DNA of 64,000 nt, from assembly GCA_037954235.1 (NCBI GenBank), contig JBBMOA010000004.1, forward strand, positions 9,397,099 through 9,461,098, written 5' to 3'. Within the stretch, counting starts at the first letter, position 1; every line of letters starts with the position of its first letter. A program made the position numbers and the translations under genes. Below are positions 47,357 to 58,920 of this stretch, piece after piece. Under the pieces are notes generated by a model that made no database searches, was not told the origin of the DNA, and saw only the letters and a list, made by a program, of their open reading frames with translations. This DNA comes from Aulostomus chinensis (taxonomy: Eukaryota > Chordata > Actinopteri > Syngnathiformes > Aulostomidae).

Positions 47357-49825
47357 TTTCCTTCGGAGAAAACACGCTGCCCTGCAGCCTTTTTTCTTCC
47401 AGCTTTCTATTGTAGAATATATTGCTTGAATAGCAAATTTATTTTTTGTGAATCATTATCTTTTGTGTTATTTGTTGGCATGCAGTACTATAATAGTCTA
47501 TCATAGTCAAGACATACTCTAGAGGTTATCTGCAAACTTTTCCGCACCTAACTTCATTAACCAGAGGAGGTCATAAAATTAAAGAGAACAGCAGTGATTC
47601 TTTCAAAGCAACAGTTTGGAAAATACACCCCAACCAGACCCGGTTCATCTGCTCGTCTTCGTGAAATTGCACTGCAAAATGTTGCTATGTATTATTTGCC
47701 TAATGACTAGTCAGAGTGATGTAAAACTCAGTGACCTCAAAACGGTAATCCTCGAGGTCACTGAGAAGCCAAATTGTGAACAGCTACACTCGCTTTTAGC
47801 TGCATTGTATCGATCCTTTGTATTTAGCATGAGCTGCTCCAATGTGCTAAAGAGACTTGGTGTGCAAACATGGTTTTGGTGGCAGCAACTCTCTGGAGAT
47901 AAATAAAAGATGGCGGACTGAACACCAGGGTACCAAAGCTGAATGTGTTCTTCCTTTCAAGTTGGGGAAAATTCAGCCTCATTGCTTCCGCATCATCCTG
48001 CTAACAGGCAGAAAAAATTCCATCCAAAAGATGATCTTGTTGGAGGGAAGCTTGAGGTCTTTTTCCCCTGTAGACTCTAAAGATGACTAAGAACTCTACC
48101 TTGGACTCTTCAATAGCCTTGTTACTGTCAACAAAAAATGTCGTTTGATATATTTGTGACATCTTTTTAGTGAATGAGCTGAGGTTAGCTTCCAGCTGAT
48201 GCCGCATATTACCATAAATGCTAACCAAAAGGCCTTCAAAACAATTTAGCCAAATATGTGATTACATCAGTCACCGAGTAAAGAATCGGTGCGGTTGCCT
48301 TACAATTCAAACGGACCAAAGACAGGAAGGAGCAGGAAACTGCCATGTGTGCTAAGACTGTCTTACTGTTCAACGTAACACTTGGAATTCAACCACGAGC
48401 TGCACTGAAAATCTACATCTGGACGTATTTCAGTACTGTTGAAACAGATCCCAGATCTGGGACGAGGTCAGTAGTCTAGATGTGTGTTTTGAAGGAATCA
48501 GGACCGTTTTATGACCTTCTCTGATGACACTCTTCAAAAGTGAAGAGCACTTAAGCTGCCGCGTATATGTGTGTTTGTGTGTTTGTACATGTACCAAGAC
48601 AATGACATGTCTTTTCTTTATACCGAACATTGTGTATGTATATTTGGCACATTTCAATCATCCGTGTCGTAAGTCAGACTACTGGATCTCACTGCCATTT
48701 CCAGATCCCCCCCCCCCCTCCCATCACACTTCCACCAGTAACCAGAAAATAGAATGGAACTAAAATACTGTAACAGAAACTGTTTTATTGTGAAATTTTT
48801 TCTCAGAATTTCAGAATAAAGTTCAGTGACAAAAAAGTTCTAACTCCTGATTTCATCATTGATCAATATTCAGGGGCAAATACTTCTGGGGGACGTTAGT
48901 TTCACGCTCCCTTACAGAGGCGCTGAAACAGAACGGCCCTGGTTGGTTGGTCTTTATCTGGTGTCTGGAGCACAGCTGGAGCAGTCACACCTGGATTCTA
49001 CCAGACCACCTGGACAGGTAGTGGACTTGTGTATTTGCACAGTTTAGTTGTTGCCAGTCTCCATTAGCTTCAAGCTACATACACGTGGCTGGCTCTTCCT
49101 GCGTTCTGGAGTCTCCAAGAAGTGATGGAGGGAAAAACATCTTGGTGAGCTGGAGGGTCAGTGAGGACGAGCGGAGGAGGACTTCAGCAGGGTCACGTTA
49201 AAATGTGAAGGCAGCGCCGGGGGCCAGCCTCTGTGCTTCAGAAACAGCCTCGTCTCCCTTTAATCAGTGTGTTGGCATCACAAAAGCTTCACCTGGTTCA
49301 GTTTTTAGAAAAGTACAGCATGTTCTGTCTTTCTGGGTACCAGGCTCCTACAGCCCAACCCATCTGGTCCCTCGTGACCTCATTTCAGAGCAGAAACTGG
49401 TGCGACCAACAGGCAAGAAAACATAGAGGCAGGACATTCGATGCTCCTTGCCAAAACATGTCGGCCTTGAAGCCTGACCTCTTTCCTTTACTCTGACACT
49501 CCTGCCTCTTATGAGGCAATGAGGACGGCAGGAGTCAGGTGTAGCAGGAAGGTTCAGCTCCTCCGACAGATTTGCTTCTCATAAAAGCTGTGTTGTTTAC
49601 ATCCTCCGTGCAGCCAGGCCTGCACTTCCTGAGCCTCTTGAAACACGGCCGCACCTCCCAAACACTTAAAAAACACGGGGATTTTTTTCCACAATTGTTT
49701 CTTCCCTCTCTTCCGACTGCAGTTGTCTTTTTATAGCTGTATTAAAGTTATGACTAAACGCGTCTTTAGATTTTATGCTGCCGGTTAAATGCGATTGGTG
49801 CAGGCAGAGTGTTTCTCACTGTGCG

Positions 49826-49897
<72 letters not shown>

Positions 49898-51070
49898 TGA
49901 CAAAACCAGAAATCAGTCTTTCAGGCTGTTTCTTCTGATGGCCGAAGGCTGGAAAGGGAAGTGGCAGCAGCAGGGAATGCTGTTAAAGGGCCCCGCCCAC
50001 TTTTAGAGATTATTGTCACATTGTCTCCACAGCCAGATGGGGGGGGGGCTCCACTCCCTGGGGAGGGGCCACCATCTTCTTTCCCTGTCCGAACTGAAAT
50101 CCAGCCTTCAAGTGGGATGAGGATTACCTGGATGTTTCTAATTAATCATCTTATACTTTGAGGTAAGTTTTATGACAGTACATCCTCTCAAATATCCAAG
50201 TACAAACGTTTCCCACACTACTACATATTTAATGTTCAAGTGACAACAGCTCCGTGAGCTGATGTAAAATACCACATTTATTTAGATCCAACACAGGTCT
50301 GGGTTTGTCTGGTTCCTCAGAGCCTCTCCAGTCCTGGGGGTTTCTCACCAGCTGTGGTGGGATTGCAGGCAAACCCACCAGCCACTAGATGGCGGTGTAC
50401 CCCTGCGAGAGAACATCCCAACATTGCTCTCAGCCAGGTGAGAATGAACTGGACTGGAACCATCCTGGCGGTTCAACCAGAGACTGATGCGATGTGCCTT
50501 TGGTTCAAAGATGGAAAAACTTCCTGATCACACGCGTGTTTGTCGTCCCACAGCCTCAGGAATCATGTTAGCACCCGTCAGTCGAATCTCTTGCTGTGTC
50601 AACATGGCTGTTTAATCGTGTATCTGCTTAATCAAACACACCGAGAACAAAGAGCTGGGATGTGAATCAGGATTAATAAAAGCTTTCTGTGGGAAAATCA
50701 GGAGCCGAGCAGGTGACAAACTCTGGGTTCCTGGATGGATGAGATGATGTTTTCCTACCTGATGATGTTCCTGCTCTGACAGTTTCCATTTTCTAAATGT
50801 CACACACTTTTTCTCCATGTTGAATATTCTTTTAGGTACGGAAGCATCTTTTCAAATGTCATTATCTGACAAAGCATAAAAACAGTTTTCTGTCTGTCAG
50901 CAGCAGAGTTTGTGAAAACTCTGAGCTCCTGATGAAAACTGCACTCAAACGGCTCCGTTTTGGCTGTCAAACACTCCAGTTTGATGATTAACTGGAAATT
51001 GATAATAAGACTGTCCTCTTCTTTACAATACTCAGATTAGAGGGTTTTACAGGGGAATTAGAACAAATGC
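47357..51070. other. 3' flank of tetraspanin C and intergenic sequence
   Basis: No further gene. 48815-48820 is AATAAA. 49060-49135 is a copy of the dispersed repeat with GTGGCTGGCTCTTCCTGCG. (GT)n is at 49827-49896, poly-C at 48709-48718 and poly-G at 50040. No open frame shows a known domain. Confidence 0.5.
49475..49560 (+). repeat. Duplicated hairpin segment, copy 2
   Basis: ACTCCTGCC (49498-49506) and GGCAGGAGT (49527-49535) with the same 20-nt spacing as copy 1. Similarity runs from TGACCTCTTT before the stem to AGCAGGAAGGTT after it; the loops differ at about four positions. Confidence 0.85.
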
Positions 51071-52769
51071 TTTTAATAATAATAATAATACATTTTATTT
51101 ATAAGGCGCCTTTCAAGGCACTCAAGGTTGCCGTACAACAGTTAAAAAAAAACAATAAAACATGCACAATTTAAAAGAACAACAACAGAAGTCTCTAGCA
51201 GAGCACAGAAGAGGGCATTCAGCCATACGCCTGTCTAAAAACGTGAGTTTTGAGAAGTTTTTTGAAGGTGTCAATGGAGTCAGTGTTTCTGATGTCAGGA
51301 GGGAGGGAGTTCCAGAGGCGAGGGGCAGAGCAACTGAAGGCTCTAGCCCCCATGGAGGTCAGACGGAAGGAGGGGACGTTGAGGCTGATGGAGGAGGAAG
51401 ACCTGAGAGACCGGGTGGGAATGTTGGTGTGGAGAAGGTCTGACAGGTATGAAGGGGCGAGGTTATGGATGGTTTTGAATGTATGGAGGAGGATCTTGTA
51501 GTCAATGCGGTGTTTAATTGGAAGCCAGTGGAGTTGATGTAGAACGGGGGTGATGTGACTGATGACAGGGGTTCTGGTGATGATTCGGGCAGCAGCGTTC
51601 TGGACCAATTGAAGCTGATGGAGGAGTTTGTGTGGGAGACCAAAAAGAAGTGAGTTACAATAATCCAGACGGGAGCTGACGAGAGAGTGGACCAGGATTG
51701 CAGCGCTGTTGGGAGTGAGAGATGGGCGGAGACGGTTGATATTCCGGAGGTGGAAGTAGGCGGACCGGATGGTGTTGTTGATGTGGGTATGGAGTGATAA
51801 GGTGGAGTCGAGGACGACTGGGAGGGAGGGAGGGTGGAGGAGGGTTTGGAGGAAACGTAGAGCTGGGTGTCGTCCGCGTAACAGTGAAAGTAGATGTTAT
51901 GCTTACGGAATATCAGCTGGACGTAGGAGGGGTCAGTTGCTGGTGGATGGTGGCTATTTTTGAATTGAAGAATGACATCAAGGAGTTGCACTGGTCGGTG
52001 GAGTAGAAGTGAGGGGGGAAGGAGTCAGGGGGGCGGAGTGAATTGTTGACCAGTGAAAACAAGGCCCTGGTGTTCCCCGCACCAGCAGTGACTTGTTGTG
52101 TGAAATATTGGGATTTGGCGGAGGAGAGTGCGTTTTTATACTGAAGAATGTGGTCATGGAACATCTGTTTGTGGATAGTGAGTCCAGTTTTTATAGAAAG
52201 CCGCTCCAGCTGACGTCCTTTGGCTTTCAGTTGACGTAGATGAGGAGAGAACCAGGGGGCGGAGTGGGGAAAGGAAACGGTCCGGGTCTTGAGGGGGGCG
52301 AGTGTGTTGAGCAGAGTCTGTAGACCATCATTGTAAAAAGAAACCAGTTGATCCGGGGTGGATGGGGGGGTGATGATGGAGAAACTGTCAATGCCTGATT
52401 TGAAGTCTGCTATATTAATGTTTTTAATGTGACGGAAGGATATGATACGTGACTGTTTGGTTTTGGAAAGTGTCAGGCTCAGGTTGAATGAGATAAGCAT
52501 GTGGTCAGACATGCTAGAGCCTAAGGCAACAGCAGAGCAGTTGGAAGCAGTGACACCAGAGCAGCAGACTAGATCTAAAATATGGCCTTTACTATGGGTG
52601 GGGAAAACAATGTATTGTTGAAGTCCAAAACTGTCCAGGCAAGAAGTGAAATCTTCAGTGAGAGGGTGATTTGTGTTGTCCATGTGAATATTGAAATCAC
52701 CTCACAGAATTCTGTTGGGTGAGAGTGAACAGATTTGGGTGAGGAATGTAGTGAATTCTGTTTTTGTTT
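51070..52769 (-). pseudogene. L2-like LINE with internal deletions
   Basis: Read from 52769 down. The frame holds the endonuclease motif GDFNIHMDNTNHP, with an in-frame TGA just before it at 52702-52704, and later SMSDHMLISFNL, the Ser-Asp-His endonuclease end. A linker runs to QQLTPPTSS near 51915. It then joins straight to IYFHCYADDTQLYVSSKPS, the RT catalytic YADD near 51869-51880, so the earlier RT core is missing. After KPSSTLPPS a second gap leads to a segment encoding TLSLHTHINN. The C-terminal region, LHQLHWLPIKHRIDYKILLH to RLWNSLPPDIRN, is open at 51219-51608. The 3' end is (ATT)n at 51080-51090, next to TTTATTTATAAGGCGCCTTT. It cannot encode an active enzyme. Confidence 0.88.
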
Positions 52770-53124
52770 GGAGCAGTGGTCCTCCCTGTGGCCCCCCTCC
52801 AAGAAGGTTGTGGGTGGAGCAGTGGTCCTCACTGTGGCCCCCATCAAGAAGGTTGTGGGTGGAGCCCCGGCTGCAGGACGGGGTCTTTCTGGGTGAGTCT
52901 CCATGTTCTCCCTGTTCCTGCTGGGTTCTCTCTGGTACTCCAGCTTCCTCCACAGTCCAAAGACATCAAGAGGGACCAGGTTAATCCAGACTCTAAATTG
53001 ACCGTAGGCGTGGCTGGGAGAGCCAATGGTTGTCTGTCTCTATGTGTTGGCCCTGCCATGGACTGGTGACCTGTCCAGGGGGAAGGCTGCTGGGATAGGC
53101 TCCACCCCCACCACCCTGAACAGG
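52770..53124 (-). mobile_element. Fish interspersed repeat, copy 2, inverted
   Basis: Reverse complement of the 30041-30349 element. The terminal 49 bp, with GGAGCAGTGGTCCTC and AAGAAGGTTGTGGGTG, are present twice in tandem at 52770-52867. Otherwise the two copies translate identically over 71 codons. Confidence 0.88.
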
Positions 53125-53144
53125 AGGAGAGGGAGAACATGGAG

Positions 53145-53500
53145 GGAGGGATGATGGATGATGGATGGATGATGGATGGAGGGATGATGGATGGATGGAT
53201 GATGGATGGATGATGGATGAAGGATGGATGGATGATGGATGGATGGATGGATGATGGATGGATGGATGGATGATGGATGGATGGATGATGGATGGATGGA
53301 TGATGGATGATGGATGGATGGATGGATGATGGATGGATGGATGGATGATGGATGGATGATGGATGGATGATGATGGATGAAGGATGGATGGATGATGGAT
53401 GGATGGATGGATGATGGATGGATGGATGATGGATGGATGGATGATGGATGATGGATGGATGGATGGATGATGGATTGATGGATGGATGATGATGGATGAT
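53145..53500 (-). repeat. (GGAT)n array, complement of (ATCC)n
   Basis: GGATGGATGATGGATG-type repeats of about 350 bp attached to element copy 2, mirroring the 1.3-kb (ATCC)n array attached to copy 1. Confidence 0.95.
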
Positions 53501-53554
53501 GGACGGCCGGAGCAGCAGCGTTGCCATGGCGAGCTCTCCACTGCAGATCATACA

Positions 53555-53730
53555 CAACAGTGTTAGCAGGACTCGGCCATCAGAAAAAACCCTATTAATT
53601 TCACCATCAGCGAGAACAGAACTGAGCTCCCGCTTTGCACCCCAGGCACCAGATGTCTGGGGTGAACTTCAAGCTACTTTCAACCTGGAGTCACCTCCAC
53701 CTCTTAATTCTTTTAAATAAATAAAATAAA
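53555..53730 (+). pseudogene. Possible LINE RT C-terminal fragment with A-rich end
   Basis: The plus frame reads SARTELSSRFAPQAPDVWGE and then LQATFNLESPPPLNSFK, like the FxxxAPxxWNxLQxxLKLxSxxxLxxFK ends of fish non-LTR RTs. An A-rich tail, AAATAAATAAAATAAA, follows at 53715-53730. Short and degenerate, so moderate confidence only. Confidence 0.5.
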
Positions 53731-53759
53731 CACGCGTGACCATGACATGGTCACGCGTG
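53731..53759. other. 29-bp perfect palindrome
   Basis: Arms CACGCGTGACCATG (53731-53744) and the exact reverse complement (53746-53759) flank a single A. It directly follows the A-rich tail of the LINE-like fragment. Confidence 0.95.
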
Positions 53760-55182
53760 AGCGAAGCCGAGGCCATCGAGAGGTGAAGTGCCAGTACAAA
53801 CATTCGAAGGAAAAGCAGGAGTCCATTTAGCTGCTGGTGCTCTGGGATGTGCTGAGTCTCCGCCCTGCCTGACTGGGACGCCATGTTCCTACAGTCATTC
53901 AGCCGCTTGTGTTACATAAGCAGGTGAAGAGCGTGACCAGGACAGAGCCACAGAGCGCTACGATTAACAAATAGTTGGAAAAGGTGTGGCCTCAGCTGTC
54001 ACCTCATCATGAAAGCCAGAGACGACAAATTGTCCCAGGACACTCTCACGGTCCTTGTCTTGATTTCCTGTTTTATTTTGTAGTCGGTGTCCTGTCCTCC
54101 TGCTGTGATGACCTCATGTGGCTCACCTGTGTATGACTGCACTGCCGTGGTTCCTGTTTCCCGGTGTTTTTAACCTCTGTGCTTCCTGTTGTCTGTTGTT
54201 GTCGTGGTCCTCGTCATGGCCACTCTCTCGTGTCAGACTAAGATTTCTCAGATTTTTCCGCTTAGAGTTTTTTTTTCCTGTAAATTAACACTTCTAATCC
54301 CAGAAATCTTTGGGATTTTTCACGTTTCACAGTCGAATGTTTGACCCTAACTTTGGACGGGGGGGCTTCCTCTGTCACGGCTACTGGGCTCCGGTGCTAT
54401 TTTTTGTGTGTCAGCATTCCTTCCTCTGTTTCAGACCCTGAGACCCTCAGCATTAACGTGCCCTCGTCTCACTGCTCATTAAAACAAACAGGAAATGCTG
54501 ATTTGTCTGGTTTTCCTACCAAGGAAACATGAAAAGGGAGTAAGTGACGATTCAGAGTGGCGGCGTGGATGCTACGTCATCATGAATGTTCAAGACAACA
54601 AAGGACAGGACGCCGGTCATGACAGCAGCATTGAGCTGGTCCGGGTTGGCCTCCTGTTGGCGCTGCTCCGGCGGTTATCAGACAACAAAGCTCGCTCATG
54701 TGAGTGAGTGTGAGTTTATTCTTTTGAACAATGAATTCAGATCTCTGAAACAAGTTTGTCCTTCACAACAGAAACACACCGACTGCCTGAGACCGCACGT
54801 CTGATCAGCCGCCACATGCAAAGTGCTACATTTCTGAGATGAAAAAGGCAACAAAACCTGTCTCTAAAAACCAACATACGATGTCCTGCTTCACAACAGT
54901 TCAATCAGGAACTCTGCTGTGTCTCTGTCCAAGGCGATAAAAGCTCACGGTTTGGTCAGAGGAGACATCGTGGTCGTCGACCTGGCAGGAAGCCCTGCGC
55001 TGCTCTCCTCAACAAGCTCCTGCAAGTCGGCCAATCAGAGGAGAGGTGGGGTCTTAAAGAGACGGTCGCTAAATCAACTGGAACGGACGCGAGAGGCTTC
55101 ATCATCAGGAGTTTTTTCAACTCCGAATCATGGAAACTGCATCATCAGGAGCCTGAAAGCTGGCCTCCACGAGACCCCACCC
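53760..55182. other. Sequence between LINE fragment and TRIM gene
   Basis: No separate gene recognised. The part nearest 55182 is probably the 3'UTR of the minus-strand TRIM gene. TTTATT at 54715-54720 reads AATAAA on the minus strand, about 460 nt past the stop, and could be its poly(A) signal. Confidence 0.45.
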
Positions 55183-56817
55183 TCAGCTTTTACTGTCTCT
55201 GCATTTAGAGAGGGTCAGAGGTGCAGAGTTGATGCCGTCATTATTCAGGCCGGGACTGAGGAGCGGGTAGATTTTACCAGTGAAAGAGCAGTTGGTAAAT
55301 GAGTAGAGAAGATCGGCCCGATCTGCGTCATAAAAGGAGACCAGACCTTCATCGAAGTCCACAAATACGCCCACCGTCTTTGGCGGTGACTCCAGAGAGA
55401 GGGGCAGAGGAGAGCCGACCAGAGCCGCGTACTCGTCCCCATTTTTCAACCAAATGGTCCAGTGGCCGTTTTCAGGGCACAGAGGGAGGACTCCCTTTCT
55501 CTTGATGGACTCTTTCACCACTCCTACAGTCCACCGAGTCTTTGCGTTGACTCCAACCTCAAAGTAGAATCTCCCAGAAGAGAAGCCCTCTTTGGCGAGA
55601 ACGCAGCAGCTGGGGTTGAACCTCCTGGGATTGTCTGGGAGATTTTTCTTCACGACACTGTGATGAACTCGCTTCCTATCAGCAGACAGGACGAGGGCCG
55701 GATGGGCCGTCTCAGGATCCAGAGTCACGTCCACCACATGGACCTTTTTCTGCTTGAGGTCCAGCTCAGTCTTCAGCTTCTTCATTTCATTGCAGACCTT
55801 CTCCTCCAGCTGATCTAGGTGGATCTGGACCATCTCTTCATAGGGCAGCTTCACGCTGACTTCTGTCCAGTCTTTGCTGGATACAAATGAGTTCAGGGAC
55901 ATGATGCTCTGGAGGAAGCGGAGGTCATCTTTAGACCGCTGGAGTTGCTCCATGTCGGCACGCTTTCGTATCAGCTCGGAGATTTCCTGCTCCAGCTCCT
56001 TGATGAAGCCTTTAGCTTCACCTTCAGCTACTCTCTGTTTTTCTTCAATGCTACCGATGAGCTCAGCCTGGGCGGTCTCCAAAGACCGTATCAGTGAGGC
56101 CAAGACTTCAGCGCCGATTGCCATCTCTCGCTCTGCAGCTGCATTGTTGAGTTTTACAAAGTAATTCAACTCCTCAAGTTTCACGTGTCTCTCCTGGATC
56201 AAACGGTGGATTTCTGACTCAGTCTTCCACAGCTCTGCCTTCTTTAACTCAGATTGTTCCTTCAGCGAAACAACTTCATGTGACTTGTGGTCCAAAACCG
56301 GACACAGCATGCACACGCAGCTCTGGTCGGTCCTGCAGAACAGCTCCAGGGGTTTTTCATGTGTGGCGCACATCCTTCCCTCCAGGTTCTCCAGAGGGTC
56401 GACCAGCTGGTGTCTCCTCAGCTGCTGTGCTGTCAGGTGAGGCTTCAGGTGGATCTCACAGTAGGACGCCTTGCACGTAAAGCAGGACCTCACAGCTTTC
56501 ATCTTGTTTTCAGTGCAGATGTCACAGGGAATGTCCCCCTGGTTGGCTGCTAGCTGCCCCGCATTGCTCGGTCTCGAGGACTGCCTGAACTGGCCTGCCA
56601 GCTCAGATATGAACGTATTCACTTGCAGGTCCAACTTTCGGTAGAAAGGCACTTTGCACTTTGGACACTGACATTGGACATTGTTGTCCCAGTGCTGCAT
56701 GATGCATTTTTTGCAGAAGTTGTGTCCACACGGCAGCGTGACGGGACTGGTGAACACGTCCAGACAGATGCAGCACAGAAGCTGCTCTTCAGTCAGCAGG
56801 CAGCTCGCAGACATCAT
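55183..56817 (-). CDS. TRIM E3 ubiquitin ligase, bloodthirsty-like, single coding exon
   Basis: 544-residue RING/B-box/coiled-coil/PRY-SPRY protein, probably a ubiquitin ligase with a role in innate immunity, as is common for this fish family. RING residues 15-54 follow C3HC4: C15, C18, C30, H32, C35, C38, C51, C54, within CICLDVFTSPVTLPCGHNFC. A B-box 1-like zinc segment starts at C98. B-box 2 is near 146-185 (MCATHEKPLELFC ... CPVLDHKSHEVV). Coiled coil is about 190-330 (EEKQRVAEGEAKGFIKELEQ). PRY-SPRY runs from about 355 to the end (LDPETAHPALVLSADRKRV; GRFYFEVGV; NGHWTIWL). An upstream in-frame ATG at 56856 is rejected because TTTTGGTTTCAG at 56824-56835 looks like a splice acceptor; the chosen ATG follows six bases later and begins MMSASCLLTEEQ. 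A matching donor at 57183/57182 suggests one 5'UTR intron. No frameshift or missing zinc ligand. Confidence 0.95.
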   Translation of the reverse strand: MMSASCLLTEEQLLCCICLDVFTSPVTLPCGHNFCKKCIMQHWDNNVQCQCPKCKVPFYRKLDLQVNTFISELAGQFRQSSRPSNAGQLAANQGDIPCDICTENKMKAVRSCFTCKASYCEIHLKPHLTAQQLRRHQLVDPLENLEGRMCATHEKPLELFCRTDQSCVCMLCPVLDHKSHEVVSLKEQSELKKAELWKTESEIHRLIQERHVKLEELNYFVKLNNAAAEREMAIGAEVLASLIRSLETAQAELIGSIEEKQRVAEGEAKGFIKELEQEISELIRKRADMEQLQRSKDDLRFLQSIMSLNSFVSSKDWTEVSVKLPYEEMVQIHLDQLEEKVCNEMKKLKTELDLKQKKVHVVDVTLDPETAHPALVLSADRKRVHHSVVKKNLPDNPRRFNPSCCVLAKEGFSSGRFYFEVGVNAKTRWTVGVVKESIKRKGVLPLCPENGHWTIWLKNGDEYAALVGSPLPLSLESPPKTVGVFVDFDEGLVSFYDADRADLLYSFTNCSFTGKIYPLLSPGLNNDGINSAPLTLSKCRDSKS

Positions 56818-56823
56818 GATGCC

Positions 56824-57182
56824 CTGAAACCAAAAGACCACGTTTTCATTTCTCATTTACCGCACCAGAAGTCCGTTTTGCCTCTCAAGTGCTCATAAAT
56901 GGACACCAGTTTCCCTCCTGCTTTACGCTTTGTTATTGCAGCATGCAGAAAGACAAGGACTCAAATTAAATGAGAAGAATAAAATAAGCAAACTGTGGAA
57001 ACGTGGGTGTGTTTCCATCAACTGCACATTCACTCTCCTCCAAAGAAGCCAAAACCACCTCGAGTGAGAGTTGGAACTTTTTTGATAAACAGGCTTTTTT
57101 TGTACTTCTTCAAATACAACAAAGTGCACTGGTGGGAAGTGTGAAGCATTCATCAGGTAGAGAATAAACGCTGCCTACTCAC
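56824..57182 (-). other. Putative 5'UTR intron of the TRIM gene
   Basis: On the minus strand CAACCGCAG/GTGAGTAGG (donor at 57182) and TTTTGGTTTCAG/GGCATC (acceptor ending 56824) bound a 359-bp intron just upstream of the start codon. The non-coding first exon would end at 57183; its 5' limit is not visible. Confidence 0.55.
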
Positions 57183-57183
57183 C

Positions 57184-57881
57184 TGCGGTTGATGAAAACC
57201 TGGTGTTGCACAGAGGCTCTCTTCTTCCTCTTCAAATACTTTTTGACACACCCAAGGGATTGTTGTCGCCCCGCCCCATTTTCTGCAGGTGAACCAGTTG
57301 GGTGGCTGGGAAGGTTCGTCCTCTCCAGTCCCACAAACTTTGAAGGTGACATAAGAGCAGCTTTTCTTTCTGAAGTCTTCCTTCGGCCTGGTGGGGCTGT
57401 CTGGGTGTGACCCCCCGACCACCCAGACTCTTGATCTGAACTGAATAATTGTGGAATTGGTTTGTCTTCCTCACACCACCGTGATGAGCTGGTTCCTCAT
57501 CGTCTGACAGGGCGGGGGGGAGCTGGTGAACCAGTTCCCTTGCTGGGAGGTCTTCATTCCTGTCTCCTGGCTCAGAGCCGATCGTCAGTCAAGCAGGTTT
57601 GCGTGTCAACTGTTCGTGTGAACAAGAAGATGTACAGATTCAACAAATGATTTGGAACAGAACAAAAGTGTGAACACCAGGAAAATGACCAGCGGGAACC
57701 CCACCCCCCCACCCCCCATGAGGGGGGAAGCCAACCAGCTAGCAAGGATGCTAAAATGTGACCTCAAGACACCAGCAGTGTGTACTTGAGAGTGAAAGTA
57801 CATTTGAGGTGAAGTATTTGCTTACAAATACACATACACACACCCCTTGTCATTTATGAATAACATTTGTAACCTCTGTGT

Positions 57882-57916
<35 letters not shown>

Positions 57917-58038
57917 GGGGGGGGGGGCTCCACATCCCTTAATGACTTTTCTAAAATGTCCAGAATTTATAAGGACAGTGGCACCTCTAATATATTCTTA
58001 ATAGCCTTTGTAATGTATTTTGGTGTGAGCATCTGTGC

Positions 58039-58082
<44 letters not shown>

Positions 58083-58881
58083 TAATAGGTTTTAAATGGA
58101 TGAGCTCCTTCACGTCACACTCATACTTCAGGCTGCTGGCCAGTGAAGCGCACGACATCGCGGAGATGGTGGAGGGAGAACGACACACAGGAAAATGTTC
58201 CTCACATGGATTTTGTGACTTTTTGTGGGTCTGTTTGTTGTCTTTTTAGTACACACACATTCACACACTTCTTTTGTCCACACTGCTGAGGTTTGAACCC
58301 GCAGGTTCCAGGGCTGCTGCTGATTCCCTGCACCAGGTTTTGCTCCCAGCGACCAGCGAGCGGCAGTTCAGAGCTGCGACGTTTCCTCAGACTTCAAAAA
58401 CGCAACAATACAGAAAATAAAAGGAATTAAAAAAGGGTGGAGAACTTCGTCAGGATCAAATAAAGACTGAAGCTGCACCTAAGGATGACGTTCTGTCTGC
58501 TTGGCCGAGAGAACTTGACTCTGGTGTTTCAGGCCTGTTTCGTCTGAGTGAGAATATCAATCCAGATTTTCATTTTCCGTCCCGGCAGAGCTTCTCCCTC
58601 ATTTCCCCACAGCCGAGTTCTTCTCTCTCTCCCTTTGTGCGATGTGCCTGTCTGCCATGAAGCACGACGTCACGTTTGCCTCCTTGTTGTTGACGTCCAC
58701 GCGTGAATATCGCCTGCAATAAAAGTATTGTTAGGAGAATAAATCCGTCCACACGTGAGCTCGGTGAGTCGTCCGTCTCACTGTACCTCCTGGAAATCTA
58801 CAGACTAAAGAGACTGAATTGATTTCACGCTCGAAGGAAAAAAGAAATAAATGAAAGAAAAGCGAGAGAGAGGGAAAGTGT

Positions 58882-58920
<39 letters not shown>

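Noticed and set aside
52844..53557. Ser/His/Pro/Ile-rich open frames on the minus strand
   Set aside because: Translation of (ATCC)n plus a known type of interspersed repeat.
56817..56856. Upstream ATG giving a 557-residue TRIM protein
   Set aside because: The extra 13 codons include a strong splice acceptor and encode nothing typical of the family; the RING starts normally from the second ATG.
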